A DNA stretch of 34,044 nucleotides from Mesorhizobium sp. SCN 65-20 (GCA_001724355.1 MEEF01000032.1:1-34044); one strand, 5' to 3'. Shown: positions 25,598 to 34,040, numbered from the stretch's first letter. Translations and numbers: made by a program. The notes: a model not told the origin generated them from the letters alone.

Positions 25598-26476
25598 TCA
25601 GCCCCAAGCCGCGCCGTCGAGCGCGCCGAGGGGAACCTTCAGATAGCGCCGGCCATTGGCTTCCGGCTCGGGCAGCCTGCCGCCATTGATATTGATCTGC
25701 AGGGCGTGAAGGATGAGCTTCGGCATCGGCAGGGTGCCGTCGCGCTCGTTGCGGAACGCGACGAATTCGTTCTCGCGCGGGTACCGCGTCAGGTGGATGT
25801 TGCCGGCCTTCTGGGAAGCGACGCTGCTTTCCCACAGCGGCTCTCGGCCGCCCGGCTGATAGTCGTGGCCGACAAAGACGCGGGTGTCTTGCGGCAACGA
25901 CATGATGTCCTGGATCGACGACCACAGCGCATTCGCGCTGCCGCCGGGAAAATCGGTGCGGGCGGTGCCGCTGTCCGGCATGAAGACGGTGTCGTGCACG
26001 AAGGCGGCGTCACCGGCGACATAGGTGATCGAGGCGAGCGTGTGGCCGGGCGAGAACATGACGCCGGTCCTGATGCCGCCGATCTCGAAGGTCTCACCCT
26101 TGTCGAAGAGCCGGTCCCATTGCGAGCCGTCGGTCCTGAGTTCCGGCCAGTTGTAGATGCCGGCCCACAGCTTCTGCACATCCACGATACGGGCGCCGAT
26201 GGCGGTCGGCGCGCCGGTCTTTGCCTTGAGATAGGACGCCGCCGAGAAATGATCGGCGTGCGGATGCGTGTCGAGGATCCATTGCACCTCGAGGCCCTGC
26301 TCGCGCACGAAGGCGAGCAACCGGTCGGCATTGGCCGTCGAGGTGGCACCCGACTTCTCGTCGTAGTCGAGGACCGGATCGACGATCGCGCATAGCCTGG
26401 TGCGCGGATCGCTCACGACATATTGCACCGACCAGGTGCGCGGATCGAAGAAGGCTGCGACGTCGGGCCTGGCCAT
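25598..26476 (-). CDS. MBL-fold metallo-hydrolase, possible persulfide dioxygenase type
   Basis: A 292-residue metallo-beta-lactamase-fold protein. The metal site is THPHADH (H71, H73, D75, H76), H145 (SPGHT), D162 (VHDTVF) and H204 (VGHDYQPGG). This set and the short C-terminal arm resemble the persulfide dioxygenase and Blh group more than glyoxalase II, but the call is by motif only. No rhodanese or DUF442 domain is fused. The ATG is one base after the stop of the PLP enzyme gene, so the two are coupled. The likely job, if the dioxygenase call is right, is oxidising a persulfide to sulfite. Confidence 0.85.
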   Translation of the reverse strand: MARPDVAAFFDPRTWSVQYVVSDPRTRLCAIVDPVLDYDEKSGATSTANADRLLAFVREQGLEVQWILDTHPHADHFSAASYLKAKTGAPTAIGARIVDVQKLWAGIYNWPELRTDGSQWDRLFDKGETFEIGGIRTGVMFSPGHTLASITYVAGDAAFVHDTVFMPDSGTARTDFPGGSANALWSSIQDIMSLPQDTRVFVGHDYQPGGREPLWESSVASQKAGNIHLTRYPRENEFVAFRNERDGTLPMPKLILHALQININGGRLPEPEANGRRYLKVPLGALDGAAWG

Positions 26477-26477
26477 C

Positions 26478-27938
26478 TCAGGCGTCCACCAGTTCGGCGG
26501 CGCGCGGGAAGAAGATCGCGCGGCTGGCGTCGAAGTCGTAGCGCGGCTCGTACTGGGCGGCGTCAGCGGCGATCTGCGCGACCGCCTCGAGGATGAACTT
26601 CACCTTGTCCTCGGGCAGGAGGACGCTGAAGTTGAGCCGGGTAAAGCCGGGCTTCTTGATCTCGTCGCCATCGAGGATCGCCTGGCGCATGCGCCGGGAC
26701 TGTTCGGCGTCGATCGACAGCAGCCGGTGGACATAAGGTCCGGCGCAGGCACAGCCGCCGCGCGCCTGGATACCGAAGCGGTCGCTGAGCATGCGGGTGA
26801 CGAGCTGCTGGTGGACATGGCCGCCGCGGCCGTTGCGCACGCGGAAGGAGAAGATCGGCAGCCGCTGCGGCTCGAGCGCGCCCAGGAGTTCGAGGCCGTC
26901 GATGCCCCGCCAGGCAGACATGGCGCGGCGCGTCAGTTCGGCGTTACGGGCCTGCATCGCCTCGGCGCCGAGCGCCTCCTTGACCAGGAAGGCGAGCGCT
27001 GCGCGGATGTCGCCGACGACGTTGGGCGTGCCCGCCTCCTCGCGCGCCTCCAGACTGTCGCTGTAATCGTGGCCGTCGGGCGAGACGAACTTGACGGTGC
27101 CGCCGCCGGGCCAGGAGGGCTTGCGCGTCACCACCGCGTCGCGGCGCACGATCAGCACGCCAGAGGAGCCGGGGCCGCCGATGAACTTGTGCGGCGAGAC
27201 AACAACCGCGTCGAGCTCGGCGTCGGCGGCCGGTGACATCGCGATCGGCATGTATGGCCCCGCACCGGCATAGTCCCAGACCGCCTTGGCGCCGGCCGCC
27301 TTGATCTTGCGGGTGACGGCTGCGACGTCGGTGATGATGCCGGTGACGTTGGAAGCGGCCGAAAACGCGCAGACGGTGAGGTCGGCGCCGACCTTGAGCG
27401 CCGCGTCCAGTTCCGCGAGGTCGGGGCCGCCGGTGGCGGCTTCGCAGATCTCGATCACCTCGGCGCCGCTCTCGCGCCACGGCAGGATGTTCGAATGGTG
27501 CTCGTAGGGGCCGATGATGATGCGCACGCGCTTGCCCTGCGCAACCGCGTCGGCGACGCCGAGCAGCTTGACCAGCCGGTTGATGCCGGCCGTGGCTCCG
27601 GAGCCAGCGAAAATGACGGCATGCTCTTTCCCGGCGCCGCAACAAGTGCCGATCGCCGCGCGCGCCTCCCGGCGCAGGCGCGTCATGAAGCCGCCGCAGT
27701 AGGAGGCCTCGGTGTGGCTGTTGGCGTAGTAGGGGAGCACCTCTTCGAGCACGAAGCGCTCGACCTGCATCAGCGCGCGGCCCGAGGCGACGTAGTCGGC
27801 ATAGACGAGAGGCTTGGTACCGAACGGTCCTTCGATCCTGGCGTTCTGGCCGACCAGACCGGCCTGCAGCGCAGCGATGGTGTTGCCGCCGGAAAGGCTC
27901 TCCCTGAACCCATGCAGCAAACCGATGGTGCCAGACAT
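26478..27938 (-). CDS. Class V PLP-dependent aminotransferase, cysteine-desulfurase-like
   Basis: A 486-residue PLP enzyme. The start region has YADYVASGRALMQVERFVLE and YYANSHTEASYCGG; the pyridoxal lysine is K251 in SPHKFIGG; a cysteine-containing loop ARGGCACAGPY holds C396 and C398 near the position of the sulfur-carrying cysteine of desulfurases. It could release sulfur from cysteine or act as a lyase on a related amino acid. ATG at 27938 has AAGGA upstream and is chosen over a GTG seven codons earlier. It is divergent from the Lrp/AsnC gene and coupled to the MBL gene. Confidence 0.88.
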   Translation of the reverse strand: MSGTIGLLHGFRESLSGGNTIAALQAGLVGQNARIEGPFGTKPLVYADYVASGRALMQVERFVLEEVLPYYANSHTEASYCGGFMTRLRREARAAIGTCCGAGKEHAVIFAGSGATAGINRLVKLLGVADAVAQGKRVRIIIGPYEHHSNILPWRESGAEVIEICEAATGGPDLAELDAALKVGADLTVCAFSAASNVTGIITDVAAVTRKIKAAGAKAVWDYAGAGPYMPIAMSPAADAELDAVVVSPHKFIGGPGSSGVLIVRRDAVVTRKPSWPGGGTVKFVSPDGHDYSDSLEAREEAGTPNVVGDIRAALAFLVKEALGAEAMQARNAELTRRAMSAWRGIDGLELLGALEPQRLPIFSFRVRNGRGGHVHQQLVTRMLSDRFGIQARGGCACAGPYVHRLLSIDAEQSRRMRQAILDGDEIKKPGFTRLNFSVLLPEDKVKFILEAVAQIAADAAQYEPRYDFDASRAIFFPRAAELVDA

Positions 27939-28006
27939 TTTTCCTTGCTCCTCTTCCACAAACCGTTCCCTACGGTATGGACGAAGATTCTAATCGTGTT
28001 TCGGTG

Positions 28007-28027
28007 GAGAAACATTATCGATTTCTC
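28007..28027. promoter_or_regulatory. Candidate Lrp/AsnC operator
   Basis: GAGAAA (28007-28012), nine AT-rich bases, TTTCTC (28022-28027), a perfect 6-bp dyad in the AT-rich gap between the divergent PLP enzyme and Lrp/AsnC genes. It lies 39 bases before the regulator start. Confidence 0.45.
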
Positions 28028-28065
28028 GCGACGGCAACCTGATTTTGTGTCAAATGATCGTAATC

Positions 28066-28536
28066 ATGGAAAAACTTGATGAAATTGATCGCAAGATCCT
28101 GGCCTGCCTGCAGAAGGACGGCACGATCTCGCAGCGTGATTTGGCCGAACGCGTCGGCCTCTCGCAGAACGCCTGCTGGCGCAGGCTGCAGCGGCTCAAC
28201 ACCACCGGCCTGATCCGCGGCACGCATGCCGACATCGACCTTGCCGCACTGGGCTACGACCTGACCGTGTTTGTGATGATCCGCACCCGCCACCATTCCA
28301 AGGAGTGGGCCGACAGCTTTCGCAAGCATGTCGACCGCATGCCCGAGGTGACGGACTTCTTTCGCATCGGCGGCGACTGGGATTACCTGATCAAGGTCGT
28401 GACGCGCGGGATGGCGGGATACGACGCCTTCTACCAGAAGCTGATCACGGATTTCGACCTGGCCACCGTGACAGGCTTCTTTTCCATGGAAGCGATCATC
28501 GACAACCGCGCCGCCGACCTCGCCCGCATGCGTTGA
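28066..28536 (+). CDS. Lrp/AsnC-family transcriptional regulator
   Basis: A 156-residue regulator. The helix-turn-helix is LDEIDRKILACLQKDGTISQ, then RDLAERVGLSQNACWRRLQR. The RAM ligand-binding domain follows from about 65, ending GFFSMEAIIDNRAA. Members bind amino acids and often control adjacent amino-acid enzymes. It is divergent from the PLP enzyme gene, which makes that operon the probable target and a sulfur amino acid the probable signal. ATG at 28066 is chosen because the family starts there (MEKLDEID); the ribosome binding site is poor. Confidence 0.93.
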   Translation: MEKLDEIDRKILACLQKDGTISQRDLAERVGLSQNACWRRLQRLNTTGLIRGTHADIDLAALGYDLTVFVMIRTRHHSKEWADSFRKHVDRMPEVTDFFRIGGDWDYLIKVVTRGMAGYDAFYQKLITDFDLATVTGFFSMEAIIDNRAADLARMR

Positions 28537-28682
28537 CGGCGCCTGATCTGGAACCGGCCCGCGCGGCAATCGTTCACCTTGTCGGAGAACGTGACTTTCG
28601 GCGCACTTGTAAAGTCGCCGCATATGATGCCCTATTTGGGCAGCAGACAGTTGAACGTGCATCGACGGCGCAGGATCAGGCG

Positions 28683-29039
28683 ATGACGGAAACCGGGCGG
28701 CTTCATCCTTCGGACAATGCGGGCTCCGCCGGGAACGGCGGCATTGCGGATTACTTCTCGCGCCGCTGGCGCGGCGAGGTACCGCTGCTTGAACTGTTCT
28801 GGCGCGACATGGTCGTGGTGGGCAGTCTCGTCAACGTGGCGACCACGGTCATCGCCCTGCTCATCCTTGCGGCGAAGCTGCCGACATGGTGGGCACTCGC
28901 CGTCCACCTCGTGCCGCTGCCGTACAATCTGTTCCTCTACGGCAGCGTGCTCAAGACGGCGGATAGCACCGAGTTTCCGAGCGCCGGCATGCTGAAGCTC
29001 GGCGCCACCTTCTGGATCGTGCTCGCAAGCCTGCTCTAG
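28683..29039 (+). CDS. Small membrane protein, function unknown
   Basis: A 118-residue protein with an N-terminal hydrophilic part of about 40 residues and three hydrophobic stretches (about 45-64, 69-86 and 105-118). The middle reads LPTWWALAVHLVPLPYNLFL. No family is recognised. Its TAG overlaps the stop codon of the convergent msrB gene within CTAG. A possible ribosome binding site (AGGATCAGG) lies just upstream. Codon use is normal for the window. Confidence 0.65.
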   Translation: MTETGRLHPSDNAGSAGNGGIADYFSRRWRGEVPLLELFWRDMVVVGSLVNVATTVIALLILAAKLPTWWALAVHLVPLPYNLFLYGSVLKTADSTEFPSAGMLKLGATFWIVLASLL

Positions 29040-29443
29040 CTGTTCGCCGGCTCGAAGTTCAGCGCCACGCCGTTGATGCAGTAACGCAGGCCGGTGGGCG
29101 GCGGACCGTCCTCGAACACATGGCCGAGATGGCTGCCGCAATTGTCGCAATGCACCTCGGTCCGCACCATGCCGTAGCTGCGGTCGACGGTCGTTTCGAC
29201 CGAACCCTCGACCGGATCGTTGAAGCTCGGCCAGCCGGTGCCGCTCTCGAACTTGAGTTTGGATTCGAACAGTGGCTGGTCGCAGCCGGCGCATGTGAAC
29301 GTGCCGGCGCGCTTTTCGTAGAGCAGCGCGCAGCTTCCGGGCCGCTCGGTGCCATGGTGGCGCATCACCTGATACTGCTCGGGCGTCAGCATCGCGCGCC
29401 ACTCGGCATCGGTGCGGGTGACGGGGTAGGTCTTGGCGTCCAT
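29036..29443 (-). CDS. msrB: Peptide-methionine (R)-S-oxide reductase MsrB
   Basis: Reduces methionine-R-sulfoxide in oxidised proteins. The 135-residue protein has the zinc pairs C51/C54 (CAGC) and C99/C102 (CDNC), the block FESGTGWPSFNDPV, GSHLGHVFEDGP, and the catalytic C122 in RYCINGVAL. Length is standard. GGGAG lies upstream of the ATG. It is downstream of the VWA gene on the same strand with 113 bases between; it may be transcribed on its own. Confidence 0.96.
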   Translation of the reverse strand: MDAKTYPVTRTDAEWRAMLTPEQYQVMRHHGTERPGSCALLYEKRAGTFTCAGCDQPLFESKLKFESGTGWPSFNDPVEGSVETTVDRSYGMVRTEVHCDNCGSHLGHVFEDGPPPTGLRYCINGVALNFEPANS

Positions 29444-29556
29444 TCTGGGGGTCTCCCTGGATTGTTCTTCTTGTTCGTAGTCCTTGCACAGATAGTTACG
29501 AGAGCCGTCGCCTGACAGGGCATCACTTCCTGGTGAGCCGAAACGGCGAGACCCGG

Positions 29557-30747
29557 CTAGTGCTTCCGCGACAATTGCTTCGTCGCGGCCTCCAGCCCGG
29601 CCAGCGTCAACGGGTACATGCGGTTGGCAAACATGTCGGAAATCATCTTGATCGAGCTGGTGTAGCCCCAATGCTTCTCCTGCGTCGGGTTGAGCCAGAC
29701 CGCGTTCGGCCATTGCTCGAGCACCCGGCGCAGCCAGACGGCACCCGGCTCGGGGTTCCAGTGCTCGACCGAGCCACCGGCATAGGCGATCTCGTAGGGA
29801 CTCATCGAGGCATCGCCAACGAAGATGACCTTGTAGTCGTGGCCGTATTTGTGGAGCACGTCGAGTGTCGAAATGACCTCGGAATGGCGGCGGCGGTTGT
29901 CCTTCCACACGCCTTCGTAGAGGCAGTTGTGAAAGTAGAAATACTCGAGCTGGCGGAACTCGACGCGCGCCGCCGAGAACAGTTCCTCCACCACCTTGAT
30001 GTGGTCGTCCATCGAGCCGCCGACGTCGAAGAACATCAGGAGCTTCACCGCATTGCGCCGCTCGGGCCGCGTCCTGACGTCGAGATAGCCGTGGTCGGCG
30101 GTGGCATGGATCGTGCCGGGCAGGTCCAGCTCTTCCTCGGCGCCCTCGCGCACCCAGCGGCGCAGGCGCTTGAGCGCCACCTTGATGTTGCGCGTGCCGA
30201 GTTCGACGGAATCGTCGAAATTCCGGAACTCGCGCTTGTCCCACACCTTCACCGCGCGGCGGTGGCGGCTCTCGTGCTGGCCGATACGCACGCCCTCGGG
30301 ATTGTAGCCATAGGCGCCGAAGGGCGAGGTGCCTGCGGTGCCGATCCATTTCGACCCGCCCTGGTGGCGGCCTTTCTGCTCCTCCAGCCGCTGCCTCAGC
30401 GTCTCCATCAGCTTCTCGAAGCCACCGAGCGCCTCGACCAGCTTCTTCTCCTCGTCGGTGAGCGTCTTCTCCGCCAGCCGGCGCAACCACTCCTCGGGGA
30501 TGTTGGCGACGTCGACGCCGCCCTCGCCCGAGATCGCCTCGACGCCCTTGAAGTAGTGCGAAAAGACCTGGTCGAACCGGTCGATATGGCGCTCGTCCTT
30601 CACCAGCACTGCCCGCGCCAGGTAGTAGAAGCCTTCGACGTCGTAGCTGACGAGATCGGCATCCAGCCCTTCGAGCAGGGTCAGGTATTCGCGCAGCGAC
30701 ACCGGAACCTTGGCCGCCTTGAGCTCGAGGAAGAAGGGTATGAACAT
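29557..30747 (-). CDS. CoxE-like VWA domain protein
   Basis: A 396-residue protein. The C-terminal half is a von Willebrand A domain with the MIDAS signature FFDVGGSMDDH (D241, S245). The N-terminal part (MFIPFFLELKAAKVPVSLRE) and the R-rich centre match the CoxE-like family, partners of MoxR AAA+ ATPases in metal-cofactor insertion or protein remodelling. A MoxR ATPase gene lies on the same strand at 32887-33726, upstream across a lysozyme and a GNAT gene. ATG at 30747 gives the family start. Confidence 0.9.
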   Translation of the reverse strand: MFIPFFLELKAAKVPVSLREYLTLLEGLDADLVSYDVEGFYYLARAVLVKDERHIDRFDQVFSHYFKGVEAISGEGGVDVANIPEEWLRRLAEKTLTDEEKKLVEALGGFEKLMETLRQRLEEQKGRHQGGSKWIGTAGTSPFGAYGYNPEGVRIGQHESRHRRAVKVWDKREFRNFDDSVELGTRNIKVALKRLRRWVREGAEEELDLPGTIHATADHGYLDVRTRPERRNAVKLLMFFDVGGSMDDHIKVVEELFSAARVEFRQLEYFYFHNCLYEGVWKDNRRRHSEVISTLDVLHKYGHDYKVIFVGDASMSPYEIAYAGGSVEHWNPEPGAVWLRRVLEQWPNAVWLNPTQEKHWGYTSSIKMISDMFANRMYPLTLAGLEAATKQLSRKH

Positions 30748-30930
30748 GGCCGGCACTTTGCTTCCGGGCGGCCCCGCAGGCAAGCCCTCGGGGCAGCCGC
30801 GCCGAAGTCACACCTCGGGTTAAAAATCGGATTCAGTCTTTTTTGGTAATTTCCCGTTAGCAATTCAAGTCAGTGGGGTCTGGGGGTGAGTCTCGCCGTC
30901 GATCCGTTTATGTCTTGCGTGCGGGTAACT

Positions 30931-32070
30931 ATGCGTTTCTCAACGGCGTCAGCGATAATTCTCGCCAGCCTGGCTCTCGCCGGCTGCACCTCCAGCATGG
31001 GGCTTGGCGACCTGGTCGCCACCGGCCCCTCGGCCGAAACGACGAGTTCGGTCGCCAGACCGGCAAGCCCGATTCCCACGGCCAACGTGGCTCCGGCGCC
31101 CGTCGCTCCAGCGGTCCAGCAGGCGATGGCAGCTCCCGTACCCCAGCAGGCGGTCGCAGCTTCCATGCCCCAGCAGGTCCTGGTCGCCCCGCCGCCCGTT
31201 CCGGCGGCGATCGCGGCCGAACGGCCTGTCGAGGTGGCTATGGCCGCAGCCCCGATGATCGAGCTCGAGACCGTTCCGACGCCGGACGCCAAGCCGATCG
31301 CGCTGGTCTCGCCGGCCAACCCGATGAAGGCCACGCCGTTCGCGCCCGGCCAGATCTACGGCCGCCGTTTCCGCGACGCCAAGCCGATTAACTTCGGCAA
31401 GGCGATGTCGCCCAAGAACTACGCAGTTCACGGCGTCGACGTCTCGCGCTGGCAGGGCGACATCGACTGGCCGAAGCTGCGCACGCAGGGCGCCAACTTC
31501 GCCTACATCAAGGCGACCGACGGCGGCGACCATCTCGACCCGATGTTCAAGAAGAACTGGCGCGAGGCCGGGGCGGCCGGCCTGAGGCGCGGCGCCTATC
31601 ACTTCTTCTACTGGTGCCGGACCGCGGGCGAACAGGCCGACTGGTTCATCCGCAACGTGCCTCGGGTCGAAGGCGCGCTGCCGCCGGTCATCGACGTCGA
31701 ATACAATGGCGAATCGAGCTGCAAGCGCCGCCTGTCGCGCCAGACGATCGTCGAGAAGATGCAGGTGTTCATGGACAAGCTGGAGCGCCACTACGGCCAG
31801 CGGCCCATCATCTACACCGCGCCCGACTTCTACCGCGACAACCTCGAGGGCGAGTTCCTCAACTACCCGTTCTGGCTGCGCGCCGTCGCCCAGCCGCCTT
31901 CGAAGGTCTATCCGGGCCGCAAGTGGGTGTTCTGGCAGTATTCGGGTTCGGGCCTGTCGCACGGCGTCGAGGGCAAGATCGACCTCAACGTCTTCAACGG
32001 CAGCGAGGCGACCTGGAACGCCTGGCTGGCCAAGACGACGAGCTACAGGCTCGCCGCCGAGGCGCGCTAG
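30931..32070 (+). CDS. GH25 lysozyme-like lipoprotein
   Basis: A 379-residue lipoprotein. The signal peptide ends with a clear lipobox LALAGC (Cys19). A long Ala/Pro/Gln-rich linker (about 40-120) with repeated PQQ segments leads to the GH25 muramidase domain (about 165-370). Active-site features are HGVDVSRWQG (D170) and VIDVEYN (D255, E257), plus FYWCRTAGEQADWFI. It should cleave or bind peptidoglycan from the periplasmic face of the outer membrane. ATG at 30931 is chosen for the signal peptide. It diverges from the VWA gene with 183 bases between. Confidence 0.92.
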   Translation: MRFSTASAIILASLALAGCTSSMGLGDLVATGPSAETTSSVARPASPIPTANVAPAPVAPAVQQAMAAPVPQQAVAASMPQQVLVAPPPVPAAIAAERPVEVAMAAAPMIELETVPTPDAKPIALVSPANPMKATPFAPGQIYGRRFRDAKPINFGKAMSPKNYAVHGVDVSRWQGDIDWPKLRTQGANFAYIKATDGGDHLDPMFKKNWREAGAAGLRRGAYHFFYWCRTAGEQADWFIRNVPRVEGALPPVIDVEYNGESSCKRRLSRQTIVEKMQVFMDKLERHYGQRPIIYTAPDFYRDNLEGEFLNYPFWLRAVAQPPSKVYPGRKWVFWQYSGSGLSHGVEGKIDLNVFNGSEATWNAWLAKTTSYRLAAEAR

Positions 32071-32079
32071 TGCAAGACC

Positions 32080-32165
32080 CCGAAAATCGGAATCGATTTT
32101 CGGGAGCGTTCTTTGCGCGTCCGAGAGGACGCGCGGCGCTGTAGGCGCCGCGGCTTCGGCCTACA
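32080..32165. repeat. Hairpin cluster with rhizobial repeat between GH25 and GNAT genes
   Basis: CCGAAAATCG (32080-32089), GAAT, CGATTTTCGG (32094-32103) is a short element common in Mesorhizobium-type genomes. GCGCGTCC (32115-32122), GAGA, GGACGCGC (32127-32134) follows, then TGTAGGC (32140-32146) facing GCCTACA (32159-32165), which overlaps the GNAT stop. Probable two-way transcription end. Confidence 0.75.
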
Positions 32166-32607
32166 GCAGGTCGTATTCGATGAACCCAGTGCGCCGCGCC
32201 ACCCGGTCGTAGAGCTTGCGCGCGGTGGCGTTGGTCTCGTGCGTCATCCAGTAGACGTTGGTGACGCCGAGCTTGCCGGCCTCCGCCTTCACCGCCGCAA
32301 TCAGCGCGGCGCCGACACCCTTGCCACGCGCTGCCGGGTCGGCGAACAGGTCCTGCAGGTAGCAGTTGTTGGCCTCCGACCATCCCGAACGATGGTAGAG
32401 ATAATGGGTCAGGCCGACCGCCTTGCCGTCGACCACGGCTATCAGGCCCTTCGGCTCGAACTCGCCGCCGCTGAACAGGCGCTTCCAGGCGAGCTCGTAG
32501 ATGCTCTCGGGCAGCACCGTGTTGTAGAAATCGAGATAGGCGGCCCACAGCCGGCGCCAGTCCTCATGGTCGGCGAGCTCGAGCGGGCGGATGGTGATGT
32601 CGGTCAT
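32161..32607 (-). CDS. GNAT-family N-acetyltransferase
   Basis: A 148-residue acetyltransferase that uses acetyl-CoA. MTDITIRPLELADHEDWRRL is the usual start; motif A for CoA is FADPAARGKGVGAALI, and the end NATARKLYDRVARRTGFIEY is motif B. Substrate unknown. ATG at 32607 has CAAGG close upstream. It lies between the GH25 gene (convergent) and the MITE-like repeat, and on the same strand as the MoxR gene upstream. Confidence 0.92.
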   Translation of the reverse strand: MTDITIRPLELADHEDWRRLWAAYLDFYNTVLPESIYELAWKRLFSGGEFEPKGLIAVVDGKAVGLTHYLYHRSGWSEANNCYLQDLFADPAARGKGVGAALIAAVKAEAGKLGVTNVYWMTHETNATARKLYDRVARRTGFIEYDLL

Positions 32608-32719
32608 GGCCTTGATTTCCGTGAATGAGATGGTTGCTTCGGAAACTGCCCGAGCAAAGCTGCATGGCCAACGGTCCAGAGGGCGGGAATGTGCTGGCCG
32701 GGCGGTGGATGCGCTCGCA

Positions 32720-32860
32720 CCCCCACCCCTAACCCCTCCCCACAAGGGGGAGGGCAATCTTGCTGCGCCCCGCCTTGCCAGTTCCACTCCCAAGGGGCTT
32801 GATGGCAAGCGCGACCTACCGGTTCCCCTCCCCCTTGTGGGGAGGGGTTAGGGGTGGGGG
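32720..32860. repeat. 141-bp element with perfect 35-bp inverted ends (MITE/REP-like)
   Basis: Bases 32720-32754 (starting CCCCCACCCCTAACCCCTCC) are the exact reverse complement of 32826-32860, with 71 bases between. Each arm is itself near-palindromic (CCCTCCCC ACA AGGGGGAGGG). The middle has an inner dyad, CTTGCCA with TGGCAAG. Such C-rich arms are common interspersed repeats in alphaproteobacteria. No clear target duplication flanks it and there is no ORF inside. It lies between the GNAT and MoxR genes. Confidence 0.85.
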
Positions 32861-32886
32861 TATCAGCGGGACGCCGAAATGCGGGG

Positions 32887-33726
32887 CTACCCCTGCCGTC
32901 TCGCCATGAAAGCCAGTCGCTCGAACAGGTGCACGTCCTGCTCGTTCTTGAGCAGCGCGCCGTGCAGCTTGGGCAAGGCGTTCCTGGGATCGCCGCGCAG
33001 GTCTTCGGGCGCCACGTCGTCGGCCACCAGCAGGCGGATCCAGTCGAGCGCCTCAGAGGTGGAGGGCTTCTTCTTGAGCCCCGGCGTGTCGCGGATCTCG
33101 TAGAACTGGGTGAGTGCGGCTCGCACCAGGCTCTGCTTGATGCCTGGATAATGCACGTCGACGATGCGATGCAGCGTGTCGACGTCGGGGAAGCGGATGT
33201 AGTGGAAGAAGCAGCGGCGCAGGAAGGCGTCCGGCAGTTCCTTCTCGTTGTTCGAGGTGATGACGACGATCGGCCGGACCTTCGCGCGCACCGTCTCGCC
33301 GGTCTCGTAGACGAAGAACTCCATGCGATCGAGTTCCTGCAGCAGGTCGTTGGGGAACTCGATGTCGGCCTTGTCGATCTCGTCGATCAACAGCACGACC
33401 TTCTTCTCGGCTGCAAAGGCGTCCCACAGCTTGCCGCGCTTGATGTAGTTGCGGATGTCGTTGAAGCGGCCGTCGCCGAGCTGGCTGTCGCGCAGGCGCG
33501 AGACGGCATCATATTCGTAGAGGCCCTGCTGCGCCTTGGTGGTGGACTTGACGTTCCACTCGATCATCTCGAGGCCGAGGCCTGCCGCCACCTGGCGGGC
33601 AAGCTCGGTCTTGCCGGTGCCGGGCTCGCCCTTGACCAGCAGCGGCCGCTCCAGCGCGATCGCCGCATTGACCGCCACCATCAGATCCTTGTCGGCGACA
33701 TAGGCCGCAGTGCCTTCGAAACGCAT
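32887..33726 (-). CDS. MoxR-family AAA+ ATPase
   Basis: A 279-residue ATPase. Walker A is GEPGTGKT (33-40), Walker B is VLLIDEIDKAD (111-121), a sensor 1 Asn is in VITSNNEKELPDAFLRRC, and the arginine finger region follows. MoxR ATPases act as chaperones with VWA partners to mature or insert cofactors in other proteins. The CoxE-like VWA gene downstream on the same strand is the likely partner. ATG at 33726 is chosen because family similarity starts at MRFEGTAAYV. Confidence 0.95.
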   Translation of the reverse strand: MRFEGTAAYVADKDLMVAVNAAIALERPLLVKGEPGTGKTELARQVAAGLGLEMIEWNVKSTTKAQQGLYEYDAVSRLRDSQLGDGRFNDIRNYIKRGKLWDAFAAEKKVVLLIDEIDKADIEFPNDLLQELDRMEFFVYETGETVRAKVRPIVVITSNNEKELPDAFLRRCFFHYIRFPDVDTLHRIVDVHYPGIKQSLVRAALTQFYEIRDTPGLKKKPSTSEALDWIRLLVADDVAPEDLRGDPRNALPKLHGALLKNEQDVHLFERLAFMARRQG

Positions 33727-33847
33727 TTTCTTGTCCCTGATTTCGCGGCGAACCGTAGAAAGATGGCTTCGGACACGCAAGCAAAACCGTTGCGACACGA
33801 AGCGCATTGCACGAGCGCCCGGCGACGACGGTTCCTGTTTGCCGGCG

Positions 33848-33877
33848 CTGGCGTTGGCGCGTGCTTCAACCTATATT
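33848..33877 (+). promoter_or_regulatory. Likely promoter of 6S RNA
   Basis: TATATT at 33872-33877 lies just before the first paired bases of the RNA, with CTGGCG at 33848-33853, 18 bases upstream. The -10 is good; the -35 is weak. Confidence 0.45.
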
Positions 33878-33879
33878 GA

Positions 33880-34040
33880 TGGGGACGGTCTGCGCTTCGC
33901 GACAGGAGAGACATTTCCCCGGGGCCTTATTGATCCCTAGGGAGCTGTCCCTGACCGGGCCCGTGGGCTCGGACATATGGCGCCCACCTACTTTGTAGGT
34001 TCCCGGGATCAACTTCTCCATCGGTTGCGTGGATCGTCGC
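33880..34040 (+). ncRNA. ssrS: 6S RNA (SsrS), reaching the window edge
   Basis: 6S RNA mimics an open promoter and traps sigma-70 RNA polymerase in stationary phase. The layout fits: outer stem GATGGGGA (33878-33885) with TCTCCATC (34015-34022); closing stem TTGATCCC (33930-33937) with GGGATCAA (34005-34012); then a bubble; terminal hairpin CCGGGCC (33955-33961) with GGCTCGG (33966-33972); and on the 3' side of the bubble the small hairpin ACCTAC-TTT-GTAGGT (33986-34000). The 3' bubble hairpin is a classical 6S trait. Exact ends are estimated; a T run ends the window. Confidence 0.82.

Noticed and set aside
33880..34040. Signal recognition particle RNA or tmRNA at the right edge
   Set aside because: No GGAAG/GNRA SRP tip and no tRNA-like domain; the folding fits 6S RNA.
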